This document shows positions 1 through 7,187 of a stretch of 14,159 nt of DNA, piece by piece. Origin of the DNA: Ovoidimarina sp039190895 (lineage in GTDB: Bacteria > Pseudomonadota > Alphaproteobacteria > Rhodobacterales > Rhodobacteraceae); assembly GCA_039190895.1 (NCBI GenBank), contig JBCCXY010000107.1:1-14159 (forward strand), written 5' to 3'. Position numbers and translations under genes: made by a program. The first letter of the stretch is position 1, and every line of letters starts with the position of its first letter. The notes below the pieces were generated by a model. That model saw only the letters and a program-made list of their open reading frames with translations. It was not told the DNA's origin and searched no databases.

Positions 1-63
1 CCGTCGATGGCGCGGCGGCCTATGGCCTTGATTCCGCGCCGGGAAAATGCTCGACCGTTCGCG
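1..63. other. Left edge, no gene recognised
   Basis: The first 63 bases lie downstream of the minus-strand MFS gene stop. No complete gene, hairpin or terminator is evident. A neighbouring gene could begin or end just outside the window, but too little is present to say. Confidence 0.4.
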
Positions 64-1293
64 CTACTCCGCCGGCGCCGCGAGGGACCTCGTGAAGACC
101 GTCTCATGCCCCGGCTCTGGGTGGCGCGGGATCATCAGGGCCAGCACCAGCGACGTTCCCGCCATGCCTGCGGCCAGCACGAAGACTGCGCTTGGTGACA
201 CGATCCACAGGTACCCAAGCACGGCGGGCAGAAACACCGCCGCGATGTGGTTGATCGTGAACGCGACCGCCGCCGTAGGCGCGATGTCGGCGGGGTCGGC
301 AATCTTCTGGAAATACGTTTTCATTGCAAAGGCCAGCGCGAAGAACAGGTGATCCAGCACGTAAAGCACCGCCGCGATAAGCGCGCCCCACCCGAACCAG
401 TAGACCCCGCCATAGGCGAGGAACACGCACATCAGGCCGAGGTACTCAAACGCCAGCGCATTCCGCTCCCCAAACCGGGCGACGGCCTGACCCATCAGCG
501 GCGCGAACAACATGTTGGCGACGAAGTTGATCAGCATCAGCGCGGTGACATCGTCGACCTCGAAGCCGAAATGCTCCACCATCATGAAAGCGGCAAAGAC
601 GACAAAGATCTGCCGCCGCGCGCCCGATACAAATTGCAGCGCGTAGTACAGCCAGTAGCGACGCCGAAGGACCAGCCGCACCCGCTGCGGGTTGGGTGCC
701 TCGAACTGCGGGTACAGCAGCATGCAGGCGACGGCGATGACCACCGTCGCCCCGCCCGAGGCAAGGTAGACCGTGTTGTAGGTCAGGTTCAGCGCATCCC
801 ACGTCAGGTAGATCAATCCGTAAGCAATAAGGCTCGCCGCCGAGCCAGCTGCCACTAGCCACCCGATGACCTGCGGCGCCCTGTCCTTCTCCAGCCATTG
901 CAGTTGCAGCGACTGGTTGACTGTCTCGTAATAGTGGAACCCGATGGACGACAGCATGGTGATCACGAGGATGCCACCGAGCGACGGAAACCACGCCGTC
1001 ACCGCCGTCGCGGCGCCCAGAAGGATTAGGGCGACAAGACCCAGCACCTGCTCTCGCAGAAAAATCAGGAAGGCGATGACCCCTACGGCAAGCAATCCCG
1101 GGATCTCCCGCACGGTGTGCAGCCAGCCGATCTCTATGCCCGTGAAATCGGCGGCCTCGACCACAAAGTTGTTCAGAAGCGCCGACCATGTCGAGAACGC
1201 CAGCGGCATGGCGAGGGCCATCAGAACCAGCAGCGCCTCGGGCCGTCGCCAAAGGGGCAGCCCCTTCGCATCCTGAAGTGTCACGATCCGCAT
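64..1293 (-). CDS. MFS (major facilitator superfamily) transporter
   Basis: The 409-residue protein is almost entirely hydrophobic, with about twelve predicted membrane segments. The first spans roughly residues 19-40 and the last is near residue 385. A basic stretch (RVRLVLRRRYW) falls between segments 6 and 7, at the usual MFS central loop. Length and layout fit an inner-membrane secondary transporter, probably an exporter or a sugar/metabolite carrier; the substrate cannot be read from sequence. The ATG at 1291-1293 is preceded on the minus strand by TAAGG seven bases away, which supports this start. The gene lies 76 nt downstream of the yceI-like gene on the same strand, so co-transcription is possible. 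Membership of the MFS rests on topology and general resemblance rather than a diagnostic motif. Confidence 0.8.
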   Translation of the reverse strand: MRIVTLQDAKGLPLWRRPEALLVLMALAMPLAFSTWSALLNNFVVEAADFTGIEIGWLHTVREIPGLLAVGVIAFLIFLREQVLGLVALILLGAATAVTAWFPSLGGILVITMLSSIGFHYYETVNQSLQLQWLEKDRAPQVIGWLVAAGSAASLIAYGLIYLTWDALNLTYNTVYLASGGATVVIAVACMLLYPQFEAPNPQRVRLVLRRRYWLYYALQFVSGARRQIFVVFAAFMMVEHFGFEVDDVTALMLINFVANMLFAPLMGQAVARFGERNALAFEYLGLMCVFLAYGGVYWFGWGALIAAVLYVLDHLFFALAFAMKTYFQKIADPADIAPTAAVAFTINHIAAVFLPAVLGYLWIVSPSAVFVLAAGMAGTSLVLALMIPRHPEPGHETVFTRSLAAPAE

Positions 1294-1333
1294 GAGTCGG
1301 CCTTACGCCTCTTTCGGACGACGCACCAGTCGC

Positions 1334-1360
1334 GAGGCGAGCTTGTCAGAGCTCGACGAG
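1334..1360. repeat. Diverged 27-nt repeat, copy A
   Basis: This segment between the yceI-like gene and the MFS gene matches 7150-7176 at 22 of 27 positions. The matching blocks are GAGGCGA at the left, TCAG in the middle and GCTCGACGAG at the right. It contains a 6-bp inverted repeat (CGAGCT, then AGCTCG). The function is unknown. Confidence 0.45.
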
Positions 1361-1369
1361 CCCCCGCCG

Positions 1370-1936
1370 TCAGTTCGCCTGCCTGATGTGCACGATGATG
1401 CGAAGTCCGACCGTTTCTCCTACGAAATTCCGGAAGCCCGAAGCACCGAAATCGTGGCGGTTCAGGCTGCCCGTCATCTCGACAAACAGCTTAGAAAAGT
1501 CGCCCGCCGGGGTGCCCTTCTCGCGAAAGATCTGGGCGTTCAGCGTGATGGGCCGCGTGACGCCGCGCAGGGTGAGCTGGCCCTCGACCCGCGCCCGCGT
1601 GGCGTCGCCGGTGATGCGGGTGCTGCGGAACAGGATTTCGGGGTGGGCGGTGGCGTCCAAGACATTTTCGCCCCGCATCGCCTGCGTGGCGAAGGGGAAG
1701 CCTGCGCGAGCCTCGGCGACGCGCAGGCGGACGTTGATCTGGCTGGTCTCGGGTCGGGCAAAATCCAGCGTCAGGTCGGCGCGAGAGACCGGCATCCGCC
1801 CGTTCTGAACGGCCCCTTCAAAGGTCCAGGTGAAGCCGACGGTGGAGGCGGTCGGATCGAGCTCGTACCGGACGGGGGCGGCGGCGAGGGTGGTGGCCCA
1901 GAGGAGGAGGGCCGCGAGGGTCAGGATCAGGCGCAT
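1370..1936 (-). CDS. YceI family protein, secreted
   Basis: The protein is 188 residues, with a clear Sec signal peptide (MRLILTLAALLLWATTLAAA, cleavage near residue 20). The mature part has the YceI pattern: YELDPTASTVGFTWTF near the start, a long run of alternating beta-strand segments, RGVTRPITL in the middle and a final strand ending in LRIIVHI. YceI proteins are periplasmic lipocalin-like beta-barrels that bind isoprenoid or other amphiphilic lipids; their physiological role is often unclear, and some are induced by base or stress. Length is typical for the family. The gene is upstream of the MFS gene on the same strand and diverges from the gene at 2108. No strong Shine-Dalgarno precedes the ATG. 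Confidence 0.9.
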   Translation of the reverse strand: MRLILTLAALLLWATTLAAAPVRYELDPTASTVGFTWTFEGAVQNGRMPVSRADLTLDFARPETSQINVRLRVAEARAGFPFATQAMRGENVLDATAHPEILFRSTRITGDATRARVEGQLTLRGVTRPITLNAQIFREKGTPAGDFSKLFVEMTGSLNRHDFGASGFRNFVGETVGLRIIVHIRQAN

Positions 1937-1983
1937 GGGTTGGAATTAGGGCCCGACCCTTCAAATGCCGCTCATTTTTAAGT

Positions 1984-2005
1984 GACGGTCCCCATGGGGA
2001 CCGTC
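1984..2005. promoter_or_regulatory. Perfect 22-nt palindrome in divergent spacer
   Basis: Two 11-nt half-sites (GACGGTCCCCA and its exact reverse complement) abut with no loop. The site lies 47 nt upstream of the yceI-like start and about 100 nt upstream of the TTG-start gene. No T-run follows on either strand and no gene ends here, so a terminator is unlikely. A dimeric repressor or activator site serving one or both divergent genes is the best reading, but this is inference. Confidence 0.45.
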
Positions 2006-2049
2006 TGTAAGCATTTGTTTTCAAGAAACTTTTCGGTTCTGTATATATG

Positions 2050-2077
2050 TTGTGGTTTCTGACAAGTCAGGTACAAT
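2050..2077 (+). promoter_or_regulatory. Candidate sigma-70 promoter for the 2108 gene
   Basis: TACAAT at 2072-2077 matches the -10 consensus at five of six positions. TTGTGG at 2050-2055 is a weak -35 with a 16-nt spacer. The surrounding 60 nt are clearly AT-richer than the rest of the window. This placement would give a leader of about 25 nt before the start codon. Confidence 0.35.
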
Positions 2078-2096
2078 CGGGGAAGATGTTGCGCCT

Positions 2097-2102
2097 AGGA
2101 GG
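2097..2102 (+). promoter_or_regulatory. Ribosome binding site deciding a TTG start
   Basis: AGGAGG lies 5 nt before the TTG at 2108 but 14 nt before the next in-frame ATG at 2117. The spacing favours TTG as the real start codon. Confidence 0.65.
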
Positions 2103-2107
2103 CCCTA

Positions 2108-2566
2108 TTGCGGTATATGTTGTTGAGCGCCTGCCTCGCTGGGCCGGTTTGTGCCGATCCGATGCCAGATCGCCTGTCGTTCCTAATCGGCTCTCACCAT
2201 TTCAGCCCGGGCCAGGACTTTGAAGAGTTCAACCCCGGCGTTTTCCTCACCTGGGACAACATCCTGCTCGATGGCCAAGGCGACCTGAATGTTGGCGCCT
2301 TCCGCAACAGCTATGGACGCACAGCGACGGCCGTCACGGCGGCGTTCCCGTTCTATGAAAAGGGCGCGTTCGAGGCCGGGTTCTTCGCTGGCGCGGCGTA
2401 TTACCCCGAGGACGGCCGCCGCTTTCGCGTACATGTCGGGGATGTCGTCCCGCTGGGCGGGGTGCAGGCGTCGTACGGCCCATTGTTTGTCCAACTGATC
2501 CCTGGGGATGGGCGTGAAGCGGACGCGGTTCTGTCCTTTGGGGTGACCTGGGATTTGGGGCGCTGA
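2108..2566 (+). CDS. Small secreted protein, possible outer-membrane beta-barrel
   Basis: I do not recognise a named family. The 152-residue product has a short signal peptide (MRYMLLSACLAGPVCA, mature from about residue 17). The rest is built of short alternating aromatic/glycine strands such as GVFLTWDN, LNVGAFRNSYGR, AGFFAGAAYY and ADAVLSFGVTWDL, with a terminal strand ending in an aromatic-rich segment. This is the look of a small outer-membrane beta-barrel or a periplasmic beta-sandwich. Conserved-looking motifs are NPGVFLTW and RNSYGR. Start is TTG at 2108, chosen from the AGGAGG five bases upstream; ATG at 2117 is the alternative. The gene diverges from the yceI-like gene and lies 76 nt before the PilJ-domain gene on the same strand. 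Enzymatic activity such as lipid A modification is conceivable but not shown. Confidence 0.75.
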   Translation: MRYMLLSACLAGPVCADPMPDRLSFLIGSHHFSPGQDFEEFNPGVFLTWDNILLDGQGDLNVGAFRNSYGRTATAVTAAFPFYEKGAFEAGFFAGAAYYPEDGRRFRVHVGDVVPLGGVQASYGPLFVQLIPGDGREADAVLSFGVTWDLGR

Positions 2567-2642
2567 GTCAGCACTCGAAGGCTCTTTACAGGATGTAAGT
2601 TAGTTTGTCGCACCCTCGGCGCTTCAGCACTTGGAGGCGCCT

Positions 2643-3512
2643 ATGAGACTGACCCACTACGTTACAAGCATTGCTCTGGCGGCAGCGATGCCATTGATGA
2701 CCCCCCATCCGTCTGCTGCGGCCATTACGGCCGAGCAGGATGGGGCGGCAAAGATCAATATTTCGGGGCGCCAACGCATGCTGACCCAGCGCATGGCGGC
2801 GGCGGCGTGTTTCATTGCAATTGGCGTTCAACCGGATGAGCAAACCGGTGTCCTCACACAGGCTCGGGACCTCTACGCAAACAGCCTCGCGGGGCTTGCG
2901 AGTGGTAATGCCGACATGGGTATGCTGCTGGAAACGGATGAGCAGGTGCTGGCCGAGATCAAACGTGTCGGCTCACTTTGGAAAGATTTCTCGCTGCAGG
3001 TTGAGATCTCGTTGAATGGCGATCCTTCCGCAGCGCTTGTTTTGATGGAGCTCAGCGTACCGATCCTTCAGCAGTCGGATCGCGTGGTGAAGGCGCTGGT
3101 CGCATCGCGTGGGGCGTCGGGTGGGTTGTCGCCAGAGATGGCGCGGACGATCGACCTTGCCGGGCGGCAGCGCATGCTGTCGCAGCGGATCGCGAAATCG
3201 GCCTGTGCCATGCAAGGCGCCATGTTCCCGGAACTGGCGGCGGAAGAGTTGACGGTTGCCAAGCAGGAGTTTGACGCCGCGCTCATCGCGCTGGAAGCGG
3301 GAACCGACGGTGTCGTCGCCCCGCCGACCCCGGAAATCGCCGCCCAGCTTGAGATCGTTCGCACCCATTGGGGTGTGGTGCAGGGACCGTTGGACGAGAT
3401 CCTTGGCGGCGCGCTTTTGTCAGCTGACGAGATGGCGGCGATTGCCGACAAAACGTCGGAGTTGCTGCGGGAGATGAACAAGGCCGTGGGAATGTACGAG
3501 GCGAGTTCGTAG
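2643..3512 (+). CDS. Secreted protein with two PilJ/NarX-like sensory repeats
   Basis: The 289-residue protein has an N-terminal signal peptide (to about residue 27) followed by two copies of the type IV pili methyl-accepting transducer N-terminal (PilJ-type) motif. INISGRQRMLTQRMAAAAC spans residues 38-56 and IDLAGRQRMLSQRIAKSAC spans 170-188, with long amphipathic helices after each. In the sensor NarX the related P-box motif binds nitrate, and in PilJ it belongs to a periplasmic sensing domain. Here there is no transmembrane segment after the repeats and no HAMP, kinase or methyl-accepting domain, so the protein is probably a free periplasmic sensing or binding protein. The ATG at 2643 is chosen because GGAGG (2633-2637) lies five bases upstream; an in-frame TTG at 2631 overlaps that site and is unlikely. 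Ligand and partner are unknown. Confidence 0.82.
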   Translation: MRLTHYVTSIALAAAMPLMTPHPSAAAITAEQDGAAKINISGRQRMLTQRMAAAACFIAIGVQPDEQTGVLTQARDLYANSLAGLASGNADMGMLLETDEQVLAEIKRVGSLWKDFSLQVEISLNGDPSAALVLMELSVPILQQSDRVVKALVASRGASGGLSPEMARTIDLAGRQRMLSQRIAKSACAMQGAMFPELAAEELTVAKQEFDAALIALEAGTDGVVAPPTPEIAAQLEIVRTHWGVVQGPLDEILGGALLSADEMAAIADKTSELLREMNKAVGMYEASS

Positions 3513-3529
3513 CGGGCTTTGACGGGGAC

Positions 3530-3549
3530 GGTGGGGGTGAAACCCCACC
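3530..3549. repeat. Hairpin element in convergent spacer (copy 1)
   Basis: GGTGGGG and CCCCACC form a 7-bp stem around a 6-nt loop, followed by CCTACG. The element lies between the stop of the PilJ-domain gene and the stop of priA, in a 44-nt convergent gap. It lacks a T-run, so it is not a classical intrinsic terminator, although it could help end transcription. A similar element is at 11481-11499. Confidence 0.45.
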
Positions 3550-3556
3550 CCTACGC

Positions 3557-5743
3557 CTATAGGAAGCTCTGGGGGTCGATGTCGACGGAGAGGCGGACGT
3601 TGGGGCCGGTTTTGAGTTGGCGGACCCATGTCGCGAGTGCGTCTTGCAGTGGGACTCCTTTCGCGGCCTTCACCAGAAGGCGAACGCGGTGGCGGCCTCG
3701 GATGCGTGAGATCGGCGCGGCTGCGGGGCCGAAGACCTGTGCGTTGATGGCGCGGAGGGGGGCGTCGTTGCGGGCCAGGGACGTGCCGAGGTCAAAGACT
3801 TCCTGAACGTCGGGTGACGACAGGATGATGCCTGCCAGGCGACCGTAGGGAGGGACCCCGGCGGATTGGCGGGCTTGCGCCTCGGCGCGCCAGAAGGCCT
3901 CTTCTTCGCCCGACAGGATGGCCCGGATCACGGGGTGCTCGGGCTGGTAGGTTTGCAAGAGCGCCTCGCCGGGTTTGTCGGCGCGTCCGGCCCGCCCTGC
4001 GACCTGGCGCATCAGTTGGAAGGTGCGTTCCGCCGCGCGTAGATCAGAGCCCTGAAGGCCAAGGTCGGCGTCGATGACCCCGACGAGCGTCAACAGCGGG
4101 AAGTTGTGGCCCTTGGCGACGAGTTGCGTGCCGATGATGATGTCGGCGTCGCCTGCGGCGATGGCCTCAATGTGCGCTTTCAGCGCCCGGGCGGTGCCGT
4201 GAAGGTCGGACGATAGCACGTCGATGCGGGCGTCGGGAAAGAGGCCGCGGGCCTCTTCGGCCATCCGCTCCACCCCCGGGCCGACGGGGGCGAGGCGATC
4301 TTCGGCGTCGCAGTTGGGGCACTTGGTGGGGATCGGTTTGGATTCGCCGCATTGGTGACAGACAAGGCGCTTGAGGAAGCGGTGTTCGACCATGCGAGCG
4401 TCGCAGTGTTCACAGCCGATCTGGTGGCCGCAGGCGCGGCACAGGGTGACGGGTGCATAGCCGCGGCGGTTGAGGAAGAGGAGCGATTGTTCCTTTGCTT
4501 GAAGCCGTTGCGTGATGGCGCGGGCGAGGTGGGATGAGATCCAGCGGTTGGGCGGCAGCGCCTCGTCCCGCATGTCGATGGCGCGCATCTTGGGCAGTTG
4601 GGCGGCGCCGATGCGGGCGGTCAGTTCGAGGCGCCGGTACTTGCCGGATTGCGCGTTGACCCAGGTTTCGAGCGACGGCGTGGCCGACGCCAGCACGACA
4701 TGCGCCCCGGCGATGGAGGCGCGGAGGACGGCCATGTCGCGGGCGTTGTATAGGACGCCGTCTTCCTGCTTGTAGGAGGTGTCGTGTTCCTCATCGACGA
4801 CGATGAGTCCCAGTTGCTGAAACGGCAGGAACAGGGCCGAGCGGGCGCCGACGATCAATTGCGCGTTGCCGTCCGAGATCATGCGCCACGCGCGGCGGCG
4901 TTCGGTCATGGTGACACCCGAGTGCCACTCGGCCGGGCGCGCACCAAAGCGGGCTTCGACGCGGGACAGGAACTCTGCCGTGAGCGCGATCTCGGGGAGG
5001 AGGACGAGGGCCTGCCGCCCGCGGGCGAGGCATTCGGCGACGGCTTCGAGGTAGACCTCGGTCTTGCCGGAGCCGGTGATCCCCTTGAGGAGCGTGGTGG
5101 AGTAGTCGCCCGTCGTGGCCGCGCGCAGGGCGGTGGCGGCGGCGGCCTGTTCGTCGGTCAGTGTTACGGTGGGGCGGCCCGGGTCGAGGCGCGGGTAGGG
5201 CAGGTCGCGGGGGGTGTCTTCTTCGAGGATGACGCCTTGCTTGACGAGGCCTTTGACGACGGAGGTTGAGACGCCCGCATGCTCGGCCAATTCGGACAGG
5301 GTGAAGGCGAGGCCGCCGTAGTCTTCCAGCGTCGCGATGGTGCGGCGGCGGGCGTCGGTTTCGCGGTCGGGTCGGGCGGTGCCAAGGCGGTAGACCTTGC
5401 GCATGGACTGCGGGTCACCCAGCCCGGGGGAGCGGGTGGCGAGGCGAAGCATCGCGGGCATCGACGTAAGAGTATAGGCGCCCGCGCGAGTCAGGAAATC
5501 ACGCATCTCTTCCCGCATCGGCGCGGCGTCGAGGATGCGAATGATCGGGCGGATCTTGGAGCGGTCGAAGTCCCCCTTCCCCGGCCCCCAGACGCAGCCG
5601 AGGACCTTGCGGGGGCCAAGCGGGACCTCGACATATTGCCCGGTCAGGCAACCGCCTTCGGGGGCCTTGTAGTCCAGCGTGCGATCAAGCGGCTGGGTCG
5701 TGAGGACCGCGACGAGGTCGCCTTCGTTGAAGTGCTGGATCAC
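3557..5743 (-). CDS. priA: Primosomal protein N' (replication restart helicase PriA)
   Basis: PriA is a 3'-to-5' superfamily 2 helicase that recognises abandoned replication forks and starts reloading of the replicative helicase. This 728-residue protein has the full layout. It has an N-terminal DNA-binding domain (residues 1-100), Walker A GITGSGKT at 221-228, the DEEH box at 317-320 and SAT at 353-355. Eight zinc-binding cysteines follow at 435, 438, 444, 447, 462, 465, 475 and 478, then helicase motif VI QVAGRAGR at 580-587 and a C-terminal domain. Length is normal for the family. The start is GTG, with GAGGG five bases upstream. The gene is 65 nt downstream of the aldolase-like gene on the same strand and may be read from it, but no functional link is evident. 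All catalytic motifs are intact. Confidence 0.97.
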   Translation of the reverse strand: MIQHFNEGDLVAVLTTQPLDRTLDYKAPEGGCLTGQYVEVPLGPRKVLGCVWGPGKGDFDRSKIRPIIRILDAAPMREEMRDFLTRAGAYTLTSMPAMLRLATRSPGLGDPQSMRKVYRLGTARPDRETDARRRTIATLEDYGGLAFTLSELAEHAGVSTSVVKGLVKQGVILEEDTPRDLPYPRLDPGRPTVTLTDEQAAAATALRAATTGDYSTTLLKGITGSGKTEVYLEAVAECLARGRQALVLLPEIALTAEFLSRVEARFGARPAEWHSGVTMTERRRAWRMISDGNAQLIVGARSALFLPFQQLGLIVVDEEHDTSYKQEDGVLYNARDMAVLRASIAGAHVVLASATPSLETWVNAQSGKYRRLELTARIGAAQLPKMRAIDMRDEALPPNRWISSHLARAITQRLQAKEQSLLFLNRRGYAPVTLCRACGHQIGCEHCDARMVEHRFLKRLVCHQCGESKPIPTKCPNCDAEDRLAPVGPGVERMAEEARGLFPDARIDVLSSDLHGTARALKAHIEAIAAGDADIIIGTQLVAKGHNFPLLTLVGVIDADLGLQGSDLRAAERTFQLMRQVAGRAGRADKPGEALLQTYQPEHPVIRAILSGEEEAFWRAEAQARQSAGVPPYGRLAGIILSSPDVQEVFDLGTSLARNDAPLRAINAQVFGPAAAPISRIRGRHRVRLLVKAAKGVPLQDALATWVRQLKTGPNVRLSVDIDPQSFL

Positions 5744-5808
5744 GCCCGCCCTCGGAACTTTGCCTGAGCCCGAGGGTTAGCATGCGCGAGGTTGGCGCCG
5801 CCAGCGGG

Positions 5809-6621
5809 TCAGTCGAACATGTCGGGCTGTTCGATAACAAGCTGGTTCCAGATCGTCTGGAAATGCAGCCAGCCGATATACTCGCTGCCGACATGTTCGC
5901 GGCTGTAGCGCGCCCGCTCTTCGGGGATGCGGATCGTCGGGACGCCCGAGGCGGCGAGGTCGAGTTGCTGCTGGCAGCAGTGTTCGAGCGCGATGAACCA
6001 GAAGGCGGCGGCTTCGATGCTGTGGCGGCTGGCAGTGAGCAGGCCGTGGTTCTGATGCAGCGCCGCTTTCACGCCCTTGAAGGCCTTGGCCACGTCGGAC
6101 CCGGCGTGGTTTTCAACGGCCACCTGACCGCCCTGTTCGCCGATGACGACGTGGTCTTCGAAGAACGCGCAGGCGTCTTGCGTGACCGGGTCGATGGGCC
6201 GCCCGGTGGCGCACCAGGCGGTGCCGTAGGTCGTGTGCGCGTGGCACATGGCGAGGATGTCGGGATGCTCGTCATGCACGTTGGCATGCAGCACGAACCC
6301 GGCGCGGTTCACGGCGTGGTCGCCCTCAATCACCGTGCCCGCGTGGTCGACGAGGATGAGGTTCGAGACCTTCACATGGCCGAAATGCACGCACATCGGG
6401 TTGGTCCAATAGAGCTCGGGCCGTTCGGGGTCGCGCACGGTGAGGTGCCCGGCGAAGCCGTAGTCGAAGCCCTGCAGCGCGAAGGCCCGGCAGGCAGCGA
6501 CGAGGCGTTCCTTCTTGTGCTGACGTTCGGCGTCGATGGACGCGAATTCGGGGAGTTCGGGGAAGATCAGGCCCTCTTGCTCGGGCTGATAGATCGAGAC
6601 GCGTTTTCCTAGGTCGAGCAT
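5809..6621 (-). CDS. Class II aldolase/adducin family protein
   Basis: The 270-residue protein has the aldolase class II (FucA/AraD/adducin) fold signature. GHLTVRDP is at residues 59-66, the metal-binding pair HAH at 127-129 and the third ligand NHG at 191-193. By hand alignment to fuculose-phosphate aldolase, the catalytic glutamate four residues before the LHANVH histidine is replaced by glycine (Gly108). That substitution is usual in the adducin-like branch of the family, so genuine aldol cleavage is doubtful; decarboxylase or epimerase-type or unknown activity is possible. The ATG at 6621 has AAAGG seven bases upstream. It probably acts in the cytoplasm, as there is no signal peptide. 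It lies upstream of priA on the same strand and 84 nt downstream of the small secreted-protein gene. Family is secure, substrate is not. Confidence 0.9.
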   Translation of the reverse strand: MLDLGKRVSIYQPEQEGLIFPELPEFASIDAERQHKKERLVAACRAFALQGFDYGFAGHLTVRDPERPELYWTNPMCVHFGHVKVSNLILVDHAGTVIEGDHAVNRAGFVLHANVHDEHPDILAMCHAHTTYGTAWCATGRPIDPVTQDACAFFEDHVVIGEQGGQVAVENHAGSDVAKAFKGVKAALHQNHGLLTASRHSIEAAAFWFIALEHCCQQQLDLAASGVPTIRIPEERARYSREHVGSEYIGWLHFQTIWNQLVIEQPDMFD

Positions 6622-6705
6622 GGTCGGGCCTTTCGGTTGTCAGACGCTCCCCTGGGTGGGGCTGCCTTTAACCTTAGCGACTTGGACGCTGATTTCGAGC
6701 GGGGA

Positions 6706-7089
6706 TCACGGTTGCTGGCTGAGGAAGACGAACGTGGCGCGCTGGGCGCCCTTGTCCTTGACCGAGACGCGGTAGAGCGCACGGTCCGCGTGCCATTCGA
6801 GAAGGTCGAAGCTGTCGGGGTGGTTGACGCGCGTGTCGGGGCCAAGGGCAGTGCCGGGGCGGCAGGTTTGGATCGTCGACCAGAGGTCAGCCGCGAAGCG
6901 CTCTGCCGCCGGGTCGCGGAGGTCGAAGCGCCAATGGCAGGACGTTCCGGTTGCCCCGCTAGGTGCGAGGTATTGAGCGCAGGTCGCGTCGGGCGGCTGG
7001 GCGGCGGGGAACGCGTCGAGGACGTCGACTATGGCGCAGGCGTGTGCGCCCATGGGCCACGTCAACAGGACGATGGCGATGGCTTTCAT
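6706..7089 (-). CDS. Small secreted four-cysteine protein, function unknown
   Basis: The product is 127 residues. A signal peptide (MKAIAIVLLTWPMGAHA) is followed directly by cysteine 18. The sequence before that cysteine does not match a lipobox, so ordinary signal peptidase I cleavage after Ala17 is more likely than lipoprotein processing. The mature protein has cysteines at 18, 37, 51 and 76, enough for two disulfides, and ends in a strand-like RATFVFLSQQP. I do not recognise the family. The ATG at 7089 is preferred over an in-frame ATG 45 nt upstream because it begins exactly at a signal peptide. A purine-rich AAGAGGGA lies 11 nt before it, a rather long spacing. The gene diverges from the asparagine-synthetase-like gene across a 98-nt spacer. 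Confidence 0.7.
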   Translation of the reverse strand: MKAIAIVLLTWPMGAHACAIVDVLDAFPAAQPPDATCAQYLAPSGATGTSCHWRFDLRDPAAERFAADLWSTIQTCRPGTALGPDTRVNHPDSFDLLEWHADRALYRVSVKDKGAQRATFVFLSQQP

Positions 7090-7149
7090 GTTGGGCAAGG
7101 TCCCTCTTAACAAGCTTGCGCGAGCATACCCCAAAAGCGCGCCGCGAGC

Positions 7150-7176
7150 GAGGCGACGCTATCAGCGCTCGACGAG
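7150..7176. repeat. Diverged 27-nt repeat, copy B
   Basis: This is the partner of 1334-1360 (22 of 27 identical). It lies in the divergent spacer, and its right end overlaps the Shine-Dalgarno GAGGGG (7174-7179) of the asparagine-synthetase-like gene. The inner part can form a short hairpin CGCT-ATC-AGCG. Confidence 0.45.
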
Positions 7177-7187
7177 GGGCGCCCGAG

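Noticed and set aside
1984..2005. The 22-nt palindrome as a transcription terminator
   Set aside because: No gene ends near it on either strand and no T-run follows the stem.
2631..2642. TTG at 2631 as start of the PilJ-domain gene
   Set aside because: It overlaps the GGAGG site that serves ATG 2643, and would place charged residues before the signal peptide.
5782..6612. A 276-codon plus-strand open frame opposite the aldolase-like gene
   Set aside because: It mirrors the aldolase-family gene, and its composition is that of an antisense frame in GC-rich DNA. The minus-strand frame carries the conserved histidine motifs.
6963..7187. An N-terminal extension of the synthetase-like gene
   Set aside because: The 75 added residues are Arg/Trp-rich, overlap the opposite secreted-protein gene and lack a ribosome-binding site. 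ATG 7188 has a good one.
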